Of a stretch of 64,000 bases of DNA, positions 30,222 to 41,644 are shown in pieces. Source of the stretch: Muricea muricata. Its lineage: Eukaryota; Cnidaria; Anthozoa; Malacalcyonacea; Plexauridae. The stretch lies in NCBI GenBank assembly GCA_963855995.1, contig OY979718.1, positions 40,001 to 104,000 of the forward strand, written 5' to 3'. Both the position numbers and the translations under genes were made by a program. The notes beneath the pieces are model-generated. The model did not search any database. It worked only from the letters and a program-made list of their open reading frames with translations, and was not told the DNA's origin. Within the stretch, counting starts at the first letter, position 1; each line of letters starts with the position of its first letter.

Positions 30222-31335
30222 TATAAAACCTGTAGTACCTATAAAACCTATAGTACCTATAAAACATATAGTACCTATAAACCCATAGTACCTATAAAAC
30301 CCATAGCACCTATAAAACCTATAGCATCTATGGTACCTATAAACCTATAGTACCTATAAAACCTATAGTACTTATAAGACCTATAGTACGTATAAACCTT
30401 CAGTACCTATAAAACCTTTAGTATTTATAAAGCGTATAGTACTTATAAACCTATAGTACTTATAAAACCTATGGTACCTATAAAACTTATAGTACCTATA
30501 AAACATATAGCACCTATAAAACTTATAGCACCTACAGTACCTACACAAAACCTGTAGTACTTATAGCACCTATAAAACATGTAGTACATATAAAACCTAT
30601 AGTACCTACAAAACCTATAGTAGTTTTAAAACCTATAGTAGTTGTAAAACCTATAGTACCTTTAAGACATATAGTACCTATAAAACCCATAATACCTATA
30701 GTACTTATAAAACCTATAGTACCTATAAAACCTATACCATCTATGGTACCTATAAACCTATAGTACCTATAAAACCTATAGTACTTATAAGACCTATAGT
30801 ACCTATAAACCTATAGTACTTATAAAACCTATGGTACCTATAAAACCTATAGTACCTATAAAACCTATAGTACCTATAAAGATTATAGTACCTAAAGTAC
30901 CAATAAAATATAGTACCTATAAAACCTATAGTACTTATAAAACCTATAGTACCTATAGTACCTATGAAACCTATAGTACCTAAAAAACTATAGTACCTAT
31001 ACTAACTATAAAACCTATAATACCTATAGTACCTAAAAGACCTATAGTACCTATAATACCAATAGTACCTATAAACCCATAGTTCCTGTAAAACTTGTAA
31101 TACTTATAAAACCTATAGTACCTATAGTAATTATAAAACCTATAGTACTTATAAAACCTATAGTACTTATAAAACCTATAGTACCTATAAAACATATTGT
31201 ACCTATAAAAACTATAGTACCTATAGTAACTATAAAACCTATAGTACCTATAAGACCTACACTACTTATAAAACCTGTAGTACCTATAAAACCTATAGTA
31301 CCAATAGTACCTATAGTACCTAATGTACCTATAGA
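30222..31335. repeat. 18-bp minisatellite (ACCTATAAAACCTATAGT)n
   Basis: About 60 imperfect units of 9-bp halves (ACCTATAGT / ACCTATAAA) cover 1.1 kb. Long minus-strand ORFs of Gly-Thr-Ile-Gly-Phe type arise because 9 and 18 are multiples of three; they are not credible genes. Confidence 0.95.
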
Positions 31336-31339
31336 TATA

Positions 31340-32099
31340 TGAATTTTTGTGGCTGCTGCAAATGACGGCAACATAAAATGATTCCCTGTTTGATCAGGAT
31401 GGAAGGCATGCAGTAGCATGTATATGCTGTAAAAAATATACAAAAAATTGGCCAATGAAAAAAATGTGCAGGTTTAAAAATACTTGACTGCCTAGCGCAG
31501 TGGGGGAATGGGTTGGGTCATCCAATGATGAATACCTGATCCAAACATAAAATATTAACAGAACAATTAGGTTTAGTTCCTAAAACTTAAAATTTTTAAT
31601 TTTCACAACTTTAATGGAACTTGTGTGAAGCTAGGACATTGATGAGTTGATGGTGCTGTATTTTTGAATTTTGATAAACTGCATGCTACACAAGATTTAC
31701 ATAACAATATCATCATAATCAACCTTGAAACAACTTCAATATTGACAATTATTGCAATCTATAATAAACAAAGAGATATAAAGTCAAATAAATTCTGTAA
31801 TGTAATTCTGTATGAGCACTAATCTTCTATATGATACATCTACACAGCTTCGATCGCTGTTACTGTAGCAAGCATAAATTGGCCAGTTCACCAACCTGAA
31901 TAAATGTTTTCGACTTTGAGGATACTGAGCACTCAGATATCTTGATCCAAACCTAAAATATTAGAAAAGCTACTAAGTCCCAGGCCTTGGATTTCACCAT
32001 AGTGACCAGCAAGCAGGGTATTGACGGCCAATGGCTTCTGCTGAATTCAAGGCCTGTTAACCCTACTAGAATGTTTCTTCACGGCTTTCACCGATTTTT
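31340..32099. other. No gene seen (duplicated at 38865-39624)
   Basis: This is unique AT-rich sequence between the minisatellite and the long-TIR element. It holds no ORF with splice context and no tandem repeat. Confidence 0.5.
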
Positions 32100-32618
32100 G
32101 CAGTCCTCTAGCGTGTTCATTATACAATCTACAGAAATTATCCTTTCGCAGGCGGAAATACCAGGGTTTTAGCTTTCGATTGTCATCGTTTTTGTGAAAT
32201 TTGAAGAAAGATTGGGCAAATACGAATCAAATGAAAATAGCCGGTCGAAATCGCATATTTTCACCGTTGGGAGTTTATTGAGAATCTGTTGAAATTTAAA
32301 CCCATTAGGGAATTAAATTACAAAATTAATTGACCAATTTTAGCTTAGTTAGTAAACTTCTGGCATTTTATTAGCGATGTTAATTGTTTCTCCTAACAGA
32401 TAAAGGATTAATGAAATTTCTTTCCTTATTTGCTGCCCTAGTAATGCTCAGAGGTGAAAATATGCGATTTCGACCGGCTAGTTTCATTTGATTCGTATCT
32501 GCCCAATCTTTCTTCAAATTTCACAAAAATGATGACAATCGAAAGCTAAAAGCCTTGTCTTTCCGCCTACAAAAGAATGATTTCTGTAGATTGTATAATA
32601 AACGCGCTAGAGCACTGC
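32100..32618. mobile_element. 519-bp element with about 160-bp inverted arms
   Basis: The left arm (32100 to about 32262) and right arm (about 32453 to 32618) are inverse copies: GCAGTCCTCTAGCGTG against GCAGTGCTCTAGCGCG at the tips, and ATGCGATTTCGACCGGCTA near the loop. About 190 bp of AT-rich loop separates them. I could not identify a clear TSD. It would fold into a long hairpin if transcribed. There is no coding capacity. Confidence 0.8.
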
Positions 32619-33406
32619 TTATTTATGTAGCAGATTACTTATGATAATTTCACATGTGAAAATTATTGCCTTTCAAACAATCATCAACATAGCTTGTGGA
32701 TATTTTATATTGGTAGAAAACACTTGTAGTTTATATAATAAACAGAAAATATATAAGTTCTTGTTGCAAATTAGGTTACGAGGCGGTTTGAACAAGAAAT
32801 GCGAACACAACTTGTTTTCGCATCAGTACTGTGTTGTCCTTAAAATACAAAGTCAAAATCATTCATTTCAAAGACAGCATTACCTATAATTGACATATTT
32901 TTTCGATCAATTGAAGGATTCGCTTCAGATAGCTAAATTCTCCCTGTCCACGTGCGCAGCAAGGACATCGGCTATAAGCCTAAAACTTCCCGTCGAAACT
33001 GAGATTTACGAGAAGGCTCAACATTTTCGTCCGGTTAACGTTCTTCCCTAACGAAATCGGTCATTTTCGCTTCTCCTGTTCAAGAAACCGACCTGTTTTT
33101 GATAGTTTTTTTCAACACCCTCCGAAGAACACGAAATTAAACACTTTTTAATTCGTACAACCACGGTGAAAGTTATACAAATAAACGGAAACAAATATCG
33201 TACACAATTACCAATATTTAAACAAGTAAATGGACAACTGATGAACAAATACAACGGAATACATACATAGCGTCTCAATCGTCTTCAAGGCAGCCATCCG
33301 GCGGAGCTCATGTTGTGCAAAAGACAAATTCAAAAATGGCCGCCAAATCAAATGTGACCGCATTAAATCGACATCCATATGGAGGCCTGGGCCGAGTTCA
33401 ACGCAA
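32619..33406. other. No gene seen (duplicated at 40144-40931)
   Basis: This is AT-rich sequence becoming more CpG-containing towards 33300 (CATCCGGCGGAGCTCATG). The 76-82 codon ORFs lack supporting context; conservation between the two copies only reflects recent duplication. Confidence 0.5.
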
Positions 33407-33413
33407 AGTTCTC

Positions 33414-33778
33414 AGGTTAGGGCTATTTCAGATCCGTCAGAGCACCTGGTTAGGGTTAGGGTTAAATACAATTTTTGATGCGATTCTTTTAGCGAGCATC
33501 CTTGGCGCAGTGGGTAGAGGCGTCGTGTCACCTGGTTTGAGCAGCGCTGGTTCGAGGGCTCGTTGAGTCGCTCTTTTATTTATGTTTTTTTTTTAAATTT
33601 TTTTTCAAAGTTTTTCTCGTTCTCAAAATTTTTTCTTGTTCATAACATATTACTCATCCTTAAACACATTTAAAAAATATTCAAAACGAAAAAAGCCGTT
33701 GAAATAGTTGCTACTAGTCAATATGCAATTAGCCTGCGAGCAGGAGGTGCTCTGACGGATCTGAAATAGCCCTGACCT
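33414..33778. mobile_element. 365-bp TIR element carrying tRNA-like and TTAGGG sequences
   Basis: AGGTTAGGGCTATTTCAG, then ATCCGTCAGAGCACCT, is mirrored by AGGTGCTCTGACGGAT and CTGAAATAGCCCTGACCT at the right end (one mismatch in about 34 bp). AGTTCTC flanks both sides (33407-33413 and 33779-33785); with one shared base it could be an 8-bp TSD, hAT-like. Inside are GGTTAGGGTTAGGGTTA directly after the TIR and a tRNA-like module. The TIR tip itself resembles a TTAGGG unit. Confidence 0.88.
33492..33566 (+). ncRNA. tRNA-like sequence, Met-like 5' half
   Basis: GCATCCTTGGCGCAGTGG resembles the 5' end of elongator tRNA-Met and fits the A box. GGTTCGAGGGC fits the B box except near its end. AGCGAGC (5') and GCTCGTT (3') can pair 6 of 7 as an acceptor-like stem, but the T arm does not fold. 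I call it a tRNA-derived module, not a functional tRNA. Confidence 0.55.
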
Positions 33779-33827
33779 AGTTCTCACATCAAAGTACATG
33801 ACAGAAATGTTACAAGAGATTTGATTG

Positions 33828-34062
33828 GCTTTTTAGGGTCATTTAGGGGGGTATTTACGGTTATTTAAGGTTATATAGGGTTATTTAAGGTTATATAGGT
33901 TTATTTATCGTAATTTTTGTCATTTAGGGTCATGTAGGGTCGTTTAGGGTTTTTTAGGGTTTTTTAGGTTTGTTTAAGCTTATTTAGGGATATTTAGGGA
34001 TATTTAGGACTATTTAGGTTTTTTACGGTTTTTTAGGGTTATTTGCGGTTATTTTGGGCATA
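33828..34062 (+). repeat. Degenerate TTTAGGG(T)-type tract
   Basis: About 25 irregular units of TTTAGGGTT, TTTAGGGTCA, TTTAAGGTTA and TTTAGGGATA lie just downstream of the 365-bp element. It is telomere-like, with 9-10-bp spacing rather than 6. Confidence 0.85.
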
Positions 34063-34363
34063 AAAAATTGTTGCTTCGAGAGTTAAAATATGAAACAATT
34101 AATATTTCTAATCGTGTCGCCTAAAGCTTGAATTATTCATGCTCAGTAGCTTTTGCTTCAGATTCTGTGGGTTTCGTTCCAGACTTCAAGTCGCACACTA
34201 CAGAATTTTAATGAGTCATGACATGCTCACATGCTCTGTCATGCAATGCAGTAAGAATTATATTGTATTACTTTTAAATAATAAGGAAGTTTTAAGCTAG
34301 TTATGCTAGCTGCATATTACTAATAAGATTCAGGATGTACACTATTTGGAAGTTGACAAGTAT
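34063..34363. other. Terminal 0.3 kb of duplication unit 1, no gene
   Basis: This AT-rich sequence occurs only once because the second duplication copy stops before it. I see no motif. Confidence 0.5.
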
Positions 34364-34486
34364 GTTTAAAACATGATCATGAAACAGTGTATTTTAACAG
34401 TGTAGAGAGGAACCATACATGCAATCACAATTTTCGAACTCAAGCTGACAACTTCATCAATTGTTTGTTCACTCTTGAAGAAACTC

Positions 34487-34920
34487 TGTAAAACTAAGGC
34501 AACTGGGCTAGATAAAATAAATTATAAGCTTCTCCACTATTGTCCTGAACTACTGACGGAAGCCTTAGAAGTTTGCCGCTACTTCTTAGATTATATTTTT
34601 CGTTGTTACATTTTTCAAATAGGTTAGAAAGTACTTCTGTACAGTCTCCCTGTATAACTTTGCTCATGTATTTTGTCAACTTAATTTCGTGCCTTTCTTC
34701 TAAGGTTTTCCATCCCAACTTTCCAAGTACCTGTTCTAATGGGACATCATAACTATCCCCTGTGATGACCCTTGATGCCCTGTTGCAAACTCGTTTTCCG
34801 CGTTATCGAACAGTTGTTCCATACAAGGCAGCGATAGTCAAAATGGAGTAAAATGAGTGTATTATACCAGATTTGGAATTCTGAGTCAAAATATCGACTA
34901 TGATCTTGCACACTTGCATA
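34487..34920 (-). pseudogene. LINE ORF2 C-terminal fragment (duplicate)
   Basis: This is the copy of 26985-27425 in the second duplication unit. Its frame MGWKTLEERHEIKLTKYMSK is uninterrupted where copy 1 has a deletion, so copy 2 is here the ancestral form. Confidence 0.85.
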
Positions 34921-35663
34921 AAATATTCACCATACAATACAATACAATTCAATCATTTATTTAAGTCTCTGCAACACCGGGAGGCCAGGAAAAACCTCAC
35001 CTTGCAAGGAAACCTGGGTCGGGCCGAGATGTTACAGAGTCCCCCGACAGGACGTATGCAAAAACCTATGCACTAATTTACAAGCACAGTAAGTTTACAA
35101 GTATAAAATTCAAAGTACGAGAGCTATGGTCTGACCATTTACATAATTAGCAATGCTAACGACAGCACATTATTATAATCGATGATCCTACAAACCAATA
35201 TGATCCCACGATATCCACGATTTCCTAACGACGTTGTTGTGGCAGGGAGGAATAATTTAATAAACTGCATCATTTGCTCATGTCGTGTCTTATTGAAATA
35301 CTCCGTTTCACAACGTACCATCCTGCCACAACATTATAGCGCACAGCAATAGCTTTCCGCTATAGCTCTCCGCTTATTAAGGATAACAACATTGAGTTTA
35401 ACATCGCAGCTTATCATATATCCCAAGATTCACAACGACCCGTAACCCAACAATGGCAAAAGTGCACCGGACAGGTGGGCCCAGGCCTCTCCGAATGTAC
35501 GATTACGCATCATTAAAGAAACAGCCGCCCGTTCACCTCAGAACAACAATAGGCCGCAATATGTCCTCCAATGTTATTATCTTATATCCTATATCTTATA
35601 TTATCTTATCTTGAATATCGTGTGTTCACATGGGCTTGTACGTCCATCAACGTAGAGAGCAGT

Positions 35664-35847
35664 AGGCTGAGGCAGTTATTTCGTTCACCGGACTGAGCCA
35701 GTTTTCTTAAATATTGGTTACTCCGGTTTCGCTATTTTCAAATAACCGACTAGCTGAAATAATCGTCCAACAGAAATAGCCGCAAAACCGAAGTAACCGG
35801 CAAAACCGATTCACTTTTTTTTCTGATTTCAATAACCACCTCAGCCC
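35664..35847. mobile_element. MITE 1, duplicate
   Basis: This is the segmental copy of 28158-28340 with the same AGAGAGCAGT flanks (35654-35663 and 35848-35857); it carries one inserted base and a few substitutions. Confidence 0.8.
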
Positions 35848-35855
35848 AGAGAGCA

Positions 35856-36025
35856 GTGGCCGATCTAGTGTAAGTCAAAATAAATCACCACAGCTCATTC
35901 AAAGAAACTTCATTGCCTAGATTTTATTATTTTGAAAGTCATAACCTATGACATTTTTATAAAGTTGTTTTTGAATTTCGAGTAGAGCTGCTATAATTTA
36001 TTTTGACTTACCTTAGATCCGCCAC
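35856..36025. mobile_element. MITE 2, duplicate
   Basis: This is the segmental copy of 28349-28518; the right end reads AGATCCGCCAC instead of GGATCCGCCAC. Confidence 0.7.
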
Positions 36026-36030
36026 CTTTA

Positions 36031-36388
36031 CACAGCCAAAAACGCACCAGTTGCAACAAGTCTGTTGATATCTATTAACAACTTGTTTCAACAAGCCGAT
36101 ATCAGGATGCGTTCGCATGGCTTGCGACAGCTTGTTGACGACAAGTCTGTTGCAAGTTGTCAACTGGCTTGTTGCAAGTTTATTCTCAAAACGTGTTATC
36201 CACAGGCTTGATGCAAGTTGTTTCAACAAGCTGTAACAAGTCTCCAGGTGACAAGTTGCAGCAAGCCTGACTTTGACAAGCTTGTTGCAACTTGATGACA
36301 TTGACAATCTTGTTGCAACTTCTCAACAATTTGCGAGAAGCCGCTAAAATTGACAAATTGCAACAAGCCTGTCGCATTTTTGGCTGTG
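36031..36388. mobile_element. MITE 3, duplicate
   Basis: This is the segmental copy of 28524-28881 with the same TA flanks and TIRs. Confidence 0.85.
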
Positions 36389-36816
36389 TAGACAGAAACA
36401 TATTCTACCTGAGTTAAAATGCTTGACTGCTTAATGCAACACGGAACCATTGGATCAGCTAACAAAACGTATCTTCATGTACTAAAACAAGAAAAAATCA
36501 ATCAAATGTCAATGCCGTCCGTTTTATTCAATCACTTATATTACAGGTCTAATTTAGCACTGTTAGTATGAGTTTTTACATGTAAGCAGTTACATGAACG
36601 TTTCATGTATGCACTGCGTCAAAGTCTAAATCTATTTCAGCATCACAATTGAGAAGAAAAAAGGCTTTGAAAGAGAGAATTATCAGGCATTCCAACAATA
36701 CTCGCTTTGCTAAATCAAAAAAGAAATTACTGGCAAGGGTTTTTGAGAAAAATATTCACAAGCTCGTGTATCGCTTTCCCAGTTTTACTCTATAATAATA
36801 ATTGACAATTATTCGA

Positions 36817-37728
36817 GTTATATTCACCATGAAAAACTTACCCGAAGCTTTATATCCACTGCAATGTATATTTGTCCAGGACAACCACCAAATCCACCAT
36901 TCAACTAGACCCACTAAAATTTGGTTGAAACACTACATAAATTTATGATCATCACAAACTTATTGACTTTCCTTTTAGAATTTTAATTATAGTGATGGTG
37001 ATATTCACCATGCAAACTTACCAGGAATTTCATATCCACCATATTGCCAATTTGCCCAGGCGACTCAGCATATGCAACACACCACATCACCATATGCCAC
37101 TATTATCATAAAGTAATTCTTTAGTTTGTTTCTAGAGAAATATAGTTGTATTCACCATGCAAAACTTACCAGGAGCTTCCTATGCACTGCAATCTATACT
37201 TGTCCAAGACAACGAACCAATCCACCATTCCACTAGACCAACTAAAATTTGGTGGAAAAACTACATAAATTTATGATCATCACAAACTTATCTATTTCGT
37301 TTTTAGAATTTTAACTATAGTGATAGTGATATTCACCATGCAAACTTACCCAAAACTTGACGTACACCATATTACCAATTTGCCCAGGCGACTCACCATA
37401 TGCAACACACGACATCACCATAGGCCACTATCATCATAAAGTTATTATTTAGTTTGTTTCCAGAAAAATATAGTCCTTTTCACCATGGAAAACTTACCAG
37501 GAATTTCATATCCAATGCAATGTATATTTGACCAAGACAACGAATCAGTCCACCATTCCAATAGACCCCCTAAAATTTGATGTAAAACCTACATAAATTT
37601 ATGATCATCACAAACTTATTTCTTTTGTTTTTTAACTCAAGTGATATTCACTAGGCAAACTTACATGGGACTCGATATCCACTAAATTGCCCAAACAATT
37701 CACCATATTCACGACATCCACCATAACT
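36817..37728 (-). repeat. Alternating repeat array, duplicate
   Basis: This is the segmental copy of 29310-30205, with the same six GGTAAGTTT-type motifs on the minus strand. Confidence 0.65.
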
Positions 37729-37729
37729 T

Positions 37730-38860
37730 ATAAAACCTGTAGTACCTATAAAACCTATAGTACCTATAAAACATGTAGTACCTATAAACCCATAGTACCT
37801 ATAAAACCCATAGCACCTATAAAACCTATAGCATCTATGGTACCTATAAACCTATAGTACCTATAAAACCTATAGTACTTATAAGACCTATAGTACGTAT
37901 AAACCTTCAGTACCTATAAAACCTTTAGTATTTATAAAGCGTATAGTACTTATAAACCTATAGTACTTATAAAACCTATGGTACCTATAAAACTTATAGT
38001 ACCTATAAAACATATAGCATCTAGAAAACTTATAGCACCTACAGTACCTACACAAAACCTGTAGTACTTATAGTACCTATAAAACATGTAGTACATATAA
38101 AACCTATAGTACCTACAAAACCTATAGTAGTTTTAAAACCTATAGTAGTTGTAAAACCTATAGTACCTTTAAGACATATAGTACCTATAAAACCCATAAT
38201 ACCTATAGTACTTATAAAACCTATAGTACCTATAAAACCTATACCATCTATGGTACCTATAAACCTATAGTACCTATAAAACCTATAGTACTTATAAGAC
38301 CTATAGTACCTATAAACCTATAGTACTTATAAAACCTATGGTACCTATAAAACCTATAGTACCTATAAAACCTATAGTACCTATAAAGATTATAGTACCT
38401 AAAGTACCAATAAAATATAGTACCTATAAAACCTATAGTACCTATAAAACCTATAGTACCTATAGTACCTATGAAACCTATAGTACCTAAAAAATTATAG
38501 TACCTATACTAACTATAAAACCTATAATACCTATAGTACCTAAAAGACCTATAGTACCTATGATACCAATAGTACCTATAAACCCATAGTTCCTGTAAAA
38601 CTTGTAATACTTATAAAACCTATAGTACCTATAGTAATTATAAAACCTATAGTACTTATAAAACCTATAGTACTTATAAAACCTATAGTACCTATAAAAC
38701 ATATTGTACCTATAAAAACTATAGTACCTATAGTAACTATAAAACCTATAGTAACTATAAAACCTATAGTACCTATAAGACCTACACTACTTATAAAACC
38801 TGTAGTACCTATAAAACCTATAGTACCAATAGTACCTATAGTACCTAATGTACCTATAGA
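37730..38860. repeat. 18-bp minisatellite, duplicate with one extra unit
   Basis: This is the segmental copy of 30222-31335. Near 38745 it has exactly one additional 18-bp unit (GTAACTATAAAACCTATA), which accounts for the change of offset from 7507 to 7525 bp. Confidence 0.95.
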
Positions 38861-39624
38861 TATATGAATTTTTGTGGCTGCTGCAAATGACGGCAACATA
38901 AAATGATTCCCTGTTTGATGAGGATGGAAGGCATGCAGTAGCATGTATATGCTGTAAAAAATATACAAAAAATTGGCCAAAGAAAAAAATGTGCAGGTTT
39001 AAAAATACTTGACTGCCTAGCGCAGTGGGGGAATGGGTTGGGTCATCCAATGATGAATACCTGATCCAAACGTAAAATATTAACAGAACAATTAGGTTTA
39101 GTTCCTAAAACTTAAAATTTTTAATTTTCACAACTTTAATGGAAGTTGTGTGAAGCTAGGACATTGATGAGTTGATGGTGCTGTATTTTTGAATTTTGAT
39201 AAACTGCATGCTACACAAGATTTACATAACAATATCATCATAATCAACCTTGAAACAACTTCAATATTGACAATTATTGCAATCTATAATAAACAAAGAG
39301 ATATAAAGTCAAATAAATTCTGTAATGTAATTCTGTATGAGCACTAATATTCTATATGATACATCTACACAGCTTCGATCGCTGTTACTGTAGCAAGCAT
39401 AAATTGGCCAGTTCACCAACCTGAATAAATGTTTTCGACTTTGAGGATACTGAGCACTCAGATATCTTGATCCAAACCTAAAATATTAGAAAAGCTACTA
39501 AGTCCCAGGCCTTGGATTTCACCATAGTGACCAGCAAGCAGGGTATTGACGGCCAATGGCTTCTGCTGAATTCAAGGCCTGTTAACCCTACTAGAATGTT
39601 TCTTCACGGCCTTCACCGATTTTT

Positions 39625-40143
39625 GCAGTCCTCTAGCGTGTTCATTATACAATCTACAGAAATTATCCTTTCGCAGGCGGAAATACCAGGGTTTTAGCTT
39701 TCGATTGTCATCGTTTTTGTGAAATTTGAAGAAAGATTGGGCAAATACGAATCAAATGAAAATAGCCGGTCGAAATCGCATATTTTCACCGTTGGGAGTT
39801 TATTGAGAATCTGTTGAAATTTAAACCCATTAGGGAATTAAATTACAAAATTAATTGACCAATTTTAGCTTAGTTAGTAAACTTCTGGCATTTTATTAGC
39901 GATGTTAATTGTTTCTCCTAACAGATAAAGGATTAATGAAATTTCTTTCCTTATTTGCTGCCCTAGTAATGCTCAGAGGTGAAAATATGCGATTTCGACC
40001 GGCTAGTTTCATTTGATTCGTATCTGCCCAATCTTTCTTCAAATTTCACAAAAATGATGACAATCGAAAGCTAAAAGCCTTGTCTTTCCGCCTACAAAAG
40101 AATGATTTCTGTAGATTGTATAATAAACGCGCTAGAGCACTGC
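39625..40143. mobile_element. 519-bp long-arm element, duplicate
   Basis: This is the segmental copy of 32100-32618 at exactly 7525 bp offset, nearly identical. Confidence 0.8.
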
Positions 40144-40938
40144 TTATTTATGTAGCAGATTACTTATGATAATTTCACATGTGAAAATTATTGCCTTTCA
40201 AACAATCATCAACATAGCTTGTGGATATTTTATATTGGTAGAAAACACTTGTAGTTTATATAATAAACAGAAAATATATAAGTTCTTGTTGCAAATTAGG
40301 TTACGAGGCGGTTTGAACAAGAAATGCGAACACAACTTGTTTTCGCATCAGTACTGTGTTGTCCTTAAAATACAAAGTCAAAATCATTCATTTCAAAGAC
40401 AGCATTACCTATAATTGACATATTTTTTCGATCAATTGAAGGATTCGCTTCAGATAGCTAAATTCTCCCTGTCCACGTGCGCAGCAAGGACATCGGCTAT
40501 AAGCCTAAAACTTCCCGTCGAAACTGAGATTTACGAGAAGGCTCAACATTTTCGTCCGGTTAACGTTCTTCCCTAACGAAGTCGGTCATTTTCGCTTCTC
40601 CTGTTCAAGAAACCGACCTGTTTTTGATAGTTTTTTTCAACACCCTCCGAAGAACACGAAATTAAACACTTTTTAATTCGTACAACCACGGTGAAAGTTA
40701 TACAAATAAACGGAAACAAATATCGTACACAATTACCAATATTTAAACAAGTAAATGGACAACTGATGAACAAATACAACGGAATACATACATAGCGTCT
40801 CAATCGTCTTCAAGGCAGCCATCCGGCGGAGCTCATGTTGTGCAAAAGAAAAACTCAAAAATGGCCGCCAAATCAAATGTGACCGCATTAAATCGACATC
40901 CATATGGAGGCCTGGGCCGAGTTCAACGCAAAGTTCTC

Positions 40939-41303
40939 AGGTTAGGGCTATTTCAGATCCGTCAGAGCACCTGGTTAGGGTTAGGGTTAAATACAATTTT
41001 TGATACGACTCTTTTAGCGAGCATCCTTGGCGCAGTGGGTAGAGGCGTTGTGTCACCTGGTTTGAGCAGCGCTGGTTCGAGGACTCGTTGAGTCGCTCTT
41101 TTATTTATATTTTTTTTTCAAATTTTTTTTCAAAGTTTTTCTCGTTCTCAAAATTTTTTCTTGTTCATAACATATTACTCATCCTTAAACACATTTAAAA
41201 AATATTCAAAACGAAAAAAGCCGTTGAAATAGTTGCTACTAGTCAATATGCATATAACCTGCGAGCAGGAGGTGCTCTGACGGATCTGAAATAGCCCTGA
41301 GCT
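40939..41303. mobile_element. 365-bp TIR element, duplicate
   Basis: This is the segmental copy of 33414-33778 with the same AGTTCTC flanks (40932-40938 and 41304-41310). Confidence 0.88.
41017..41091 (+). ncRNA. tRNA-like sequence, duplicate
   Basis: This is the segmental copy of 33492-33566, with GAGGCGTTGTG in place of GAGGCGTCGTG and CGAGGACTC in place of CGAGGGCTC. Confidence 0.5.
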
Positions 41304-41339
41304 AGTTCTCACATCAAGTACATGACAGAAAGAGATTTG

Positions 41340-41475
41340 ATATGCTTTTTAGGGTCATTTAGGTGGGTATTTACGGTTATTTAAGGTTATATAGGTTTAT
41401 TTATCGTAATTTTGGGTCATTTAGGGTCATGTAGGGTCGTTTAGGGTTTTTTACGGTTTTTTAGGTTTGTTTAAG
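41340..41475 (+). repeat. Degenerate TTTAGGG(T)-type tract, truncated duplicate
   Basis: This is the partial copy of 33828-33975; it ends where the satellite starts. Confidence 0.85.
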
Positions 41476-41578
41476 CATCTTTTATAGCAATACTTGGTCC
41501 ATTTCACCATGGTTATGCTCTCTTTTTTAAGCGACAATGTTAAATATCGTTTTCAAACACATTTGTTGATTGTTGTGC

Positions 41579-41644
41579 TGTGTCGTAGTGGTCAAGGTGA
41601 GTGTCTTCCATGTTGCAGTTTGGGGTTCGAATCCCGGCAACGTC
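41579..41644 (+). ncRNA. tRNA-Gly(UCC)-like module, first of about 33 copies
   Basis: TGTGTCGTAGTGGTCAAGG matches the D-arm/A-box region of the tRNA-Gly/Glu/Asp class, CTTCCAT matches an anticodon loop with TCC, and GGGTTCGAATCCCGGC is a perfect B box and T loop. The 5' TGTGTCG can pair with 3' CGACGTC at five to six positions in most copies. It is 66-67 nt, shorter than a real tRNA, and the anticodon stem is mismatched. Further copies have B boxes near 42246, 42868, 43573, 44195, 44817, 45520, 46226, 46848, 47467, 48177, 48799, 49292, 49912, 50389 (5' half lost), 51008, 52489, 53110, 53732, 54353, 55388, 56009, 56569, 57276, 57897, 58519, 59144, 59847, 60553, 61258, 61879, 62505 and 63296. 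TTTT follows within 10 bp, a possible Pol III terminator. Confidence 0.6.

Larger units (their letters stand above)
26863..34363. repeat. Segmental duplication, copy 1 (7.5-kb unit)
   Basis: From GTTTAAAACATGATCATGAA onward the sequence matches 34364-41475 with an offset of 7501 bp near the start, 7507 bp in the middle and 7525 bp towards the end. Identity is about 98-99% by eye. The last 390 bp or so (33975-34363) have no partner because copy 2 ends earlier. The two units lie head to tail. Confidence 0.95.
34364..41475. repeat. Segmental duplication, copy 2 (truncated)
   Basis: This is the second tandem unit. It ends inside the TTTAGGG-like tract at TTAGGTTTGTTTAAGC, where the 621-bp satellite begins. 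AAGC is shared by both sequences at the junction (41473-41476), suggesting a microhomology join. Confidence 0.95.

Noticed and set aside
30980..31195. Tyr/Arg-rich 71-codon ORF over the 18-bp minisatellite
   Set aside because: It is another frame of the same tandem repeat.
31069..31455. Gly-Thr-Ile-Gly-Phe repeat protein on the minus strand (and its duplicate at 38576-38980)
   Set aside because: The reading frame stays open only because the minisatellite unit is 9/18 bp. No signal peptide, splice sites or non-repeat domain support a gene.
33315..33566. 83-codon ORF across the 365-bp TIR element
   Set aside because: It runs from unique sequence through the TIR, the TTAGGG units and the tRNA-like module. 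It is an accidental frame.
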